Origin: Acidimicrobiaceae bacterium
Lineage (GTDB): Bacteria; Actinomycetota; Acidimicrobiia; Acidimicrobiales; Ilumatobacteraceae
Length of the DNA: 5,548 bases
Assembly (NCBI GenBank): GCA_003455715.1
Contig: DMQJ01000370.1
Span: 1-5,548 of the forward strand
Direction: 5' to 3'
A program made the position numbers and the translations under genes. Below, piece after piece: positions 4,896 to 5,548 of this stretch (the first letter of the stretch is position 1; each line of letters opens with the position of its first letter). Under the pieces are notes generated by a model. That model was not told the origin of the DNA and searched no databases. It saw nothing but the letters and a program-made list of their open reading frames with translations.

Positions 4896-5548
4896 AGCCC
4901 CTGGAAGGTCTCATCCATCAGGTCGACCAACTCTTGGTCGTGGATGGCCTTGCTGCCGGTGGCAGGGCTACCGCTGCCGATGCGGCACACCGAACGCAGG
5001 TCGTAGCCGTCTTCCTTCACCCGCCAGAAGCGAGCCTCAACGAAGCGCCACGGACCCATGTTGTCGGGCTCCTCCTGCAGCCACACCACCTCGCGTGCGT
5101 TGGAGTACGACGCGAGGATGGCGCGCATCTGGTCGCCCGGGAACGGATAGAGCTGCTCGACCCGCACCACGGCTACCGGTGCGCCGCGCTTGTCGCGCTC
5201 GGCCATTGCGTCCCACGCCACCTTGCCACTGCAGAACACGACGCGCTGCACCTTGTTGCGGTCGGGCACGAACGGGTCGTCGAGCACTTCTTGAAACGAA
5301 CCGGTGGTGAGATCGTCGACCTTTGAGCGGCTCTCCTTCATGCGCAACGGGGCTTTCGGGGTGAAGATCACCAACGGCTTGCGGAACTCGCGGCGCACCT
5401 GGCGGCGCAACAGGTGGAAGTACTGCGCGGCCGTGGTGGCGTTGCAGACCTGGATGTTGTCGTCGGCGCAGAGCGTGAGGAAGCGCTCGATGCGGGCCGA
5501 GCTGTGCTCGGGGCCCTGACCCTCGTAACCGTGCGGCAGCAGCAGCAC
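4892..5548 (-). CDS. kgd: 2-oxoglutarate dehydrogenase E1 / 2-oxoglutarate decarboxylase, C-terminal part (5' end outside window)
   Basis: The last 218 residues of a thiamine-diphosphate-dependent E1 that decarboxylates 2-oxoglutarate in the TCA cycle. The visible part starts inside the conserved LLLPHGYEGQGPEHSSAR segment, followed by IERFLTLCADDNIQV, YFHLLRR, KPLVIFTPKAPLR, the VVFCSGKVAWD strand, VVRVEQLYPFP, and WLQEEPDNMGPW. These are the diagnostic segments of the C-terminal transketolase-like domain of SucA/Kgd. The GTG at the window edge is an internal valine, not a start. Whether this is the long actinobacterial form with a fused succinyltransferase domain (kgd) or a plain sucA cannot be seen. 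The mycobacterial enzyme is inhibited by the FHA protein GarA. Its stop overlaps the start of the downstream membrane-protein gene. Confidence 0.95.
   Translation of the reverse strand: MLLLPHGYEGQGPEHSSARIERFLTLCADDNIQVCNATTAAQYFHLLRRQVRREFRKPLVIFTPKAPLRMKESRSKVDDLTTGSFQEVLDDPFVPDRNKVQRVVFCSGKVAWDAMAERDKRGAPVAVVRVEQLYPFPGDQMRAILASYSNAREVVWLQEEPDNMGPWRFVEARFWRVKEDGYDLRSVCRIGSGSPATGSKAIHDQELVDLMDETFQGL

Overview
The window is very GC-rich (near 70% by eye) with strong G/C third-position bias. Hints of a high-GC Actinomycetota chromosome are a C-terminal 2-oxoglutarate dehydrogenase E1 of the actinobacterial/E. coli type, an Ala/Lys/Pro histone-H1-like protein tail, GTG starts, ATGA/GTGA stop-start overlaps and possible leaderless promoters. 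Acidimicrobiia would fit, but this is inference without a database search. There are no rRNA or tRNA genes, no CRISPR and no recognisable mobile element.

Layout, left to right. (1) A short C-terminal piece of a probable helix-turn-helix protein runs off the left edge on + and meets the next operon tail to tail with a 13-bp overlap. (2) A three-gene minus-strand operon is read from 2984 down to 95. It encodes a NYN/Zc3h12a-type ribonuclease fused to an S1 domain and a long AKKAP-type tail, then exonuclease III (xthA), then a PaaI-type hotdog thioesterase. The first gap is 17 nt and the second junction is an ATGA overlap. (3) Divergently, 25 bp away, is a + strand HAD-family phosphatase that probably starts at GTG 3010. 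The 25-bp gap holds two overlapping -10-like hexamers facing opposite ways, suggesting two short-leader or leaderless transcripts. (4) A perfect 15-bp inverted repeat ends the HAD gene and the convergent gene beyond it. (5) On the minus strand from the right edge come the C-terminus of kgd/sucA, a two-TM membrane protein coupled to it by a GTGA overlap, and then, after 165 bp, an unusual 163-residue low-complexity acidic protein. That protein has no Lys, Arg or Cys, is rich in Tyr, Trp, Ser, Thr and Asp, and has its own strong Shine-Dalgarno sequence.

The genes do not form one obvious pathway. The left operon combines RNA and DNA nucleases with a thioesterase; the right side links central carbon metabolism (TCA cycle) to an envelope protein. 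The least explained items are the polyanionic SSYDT-repeat protein and the RNase-S1-polycationic-tail fusion.
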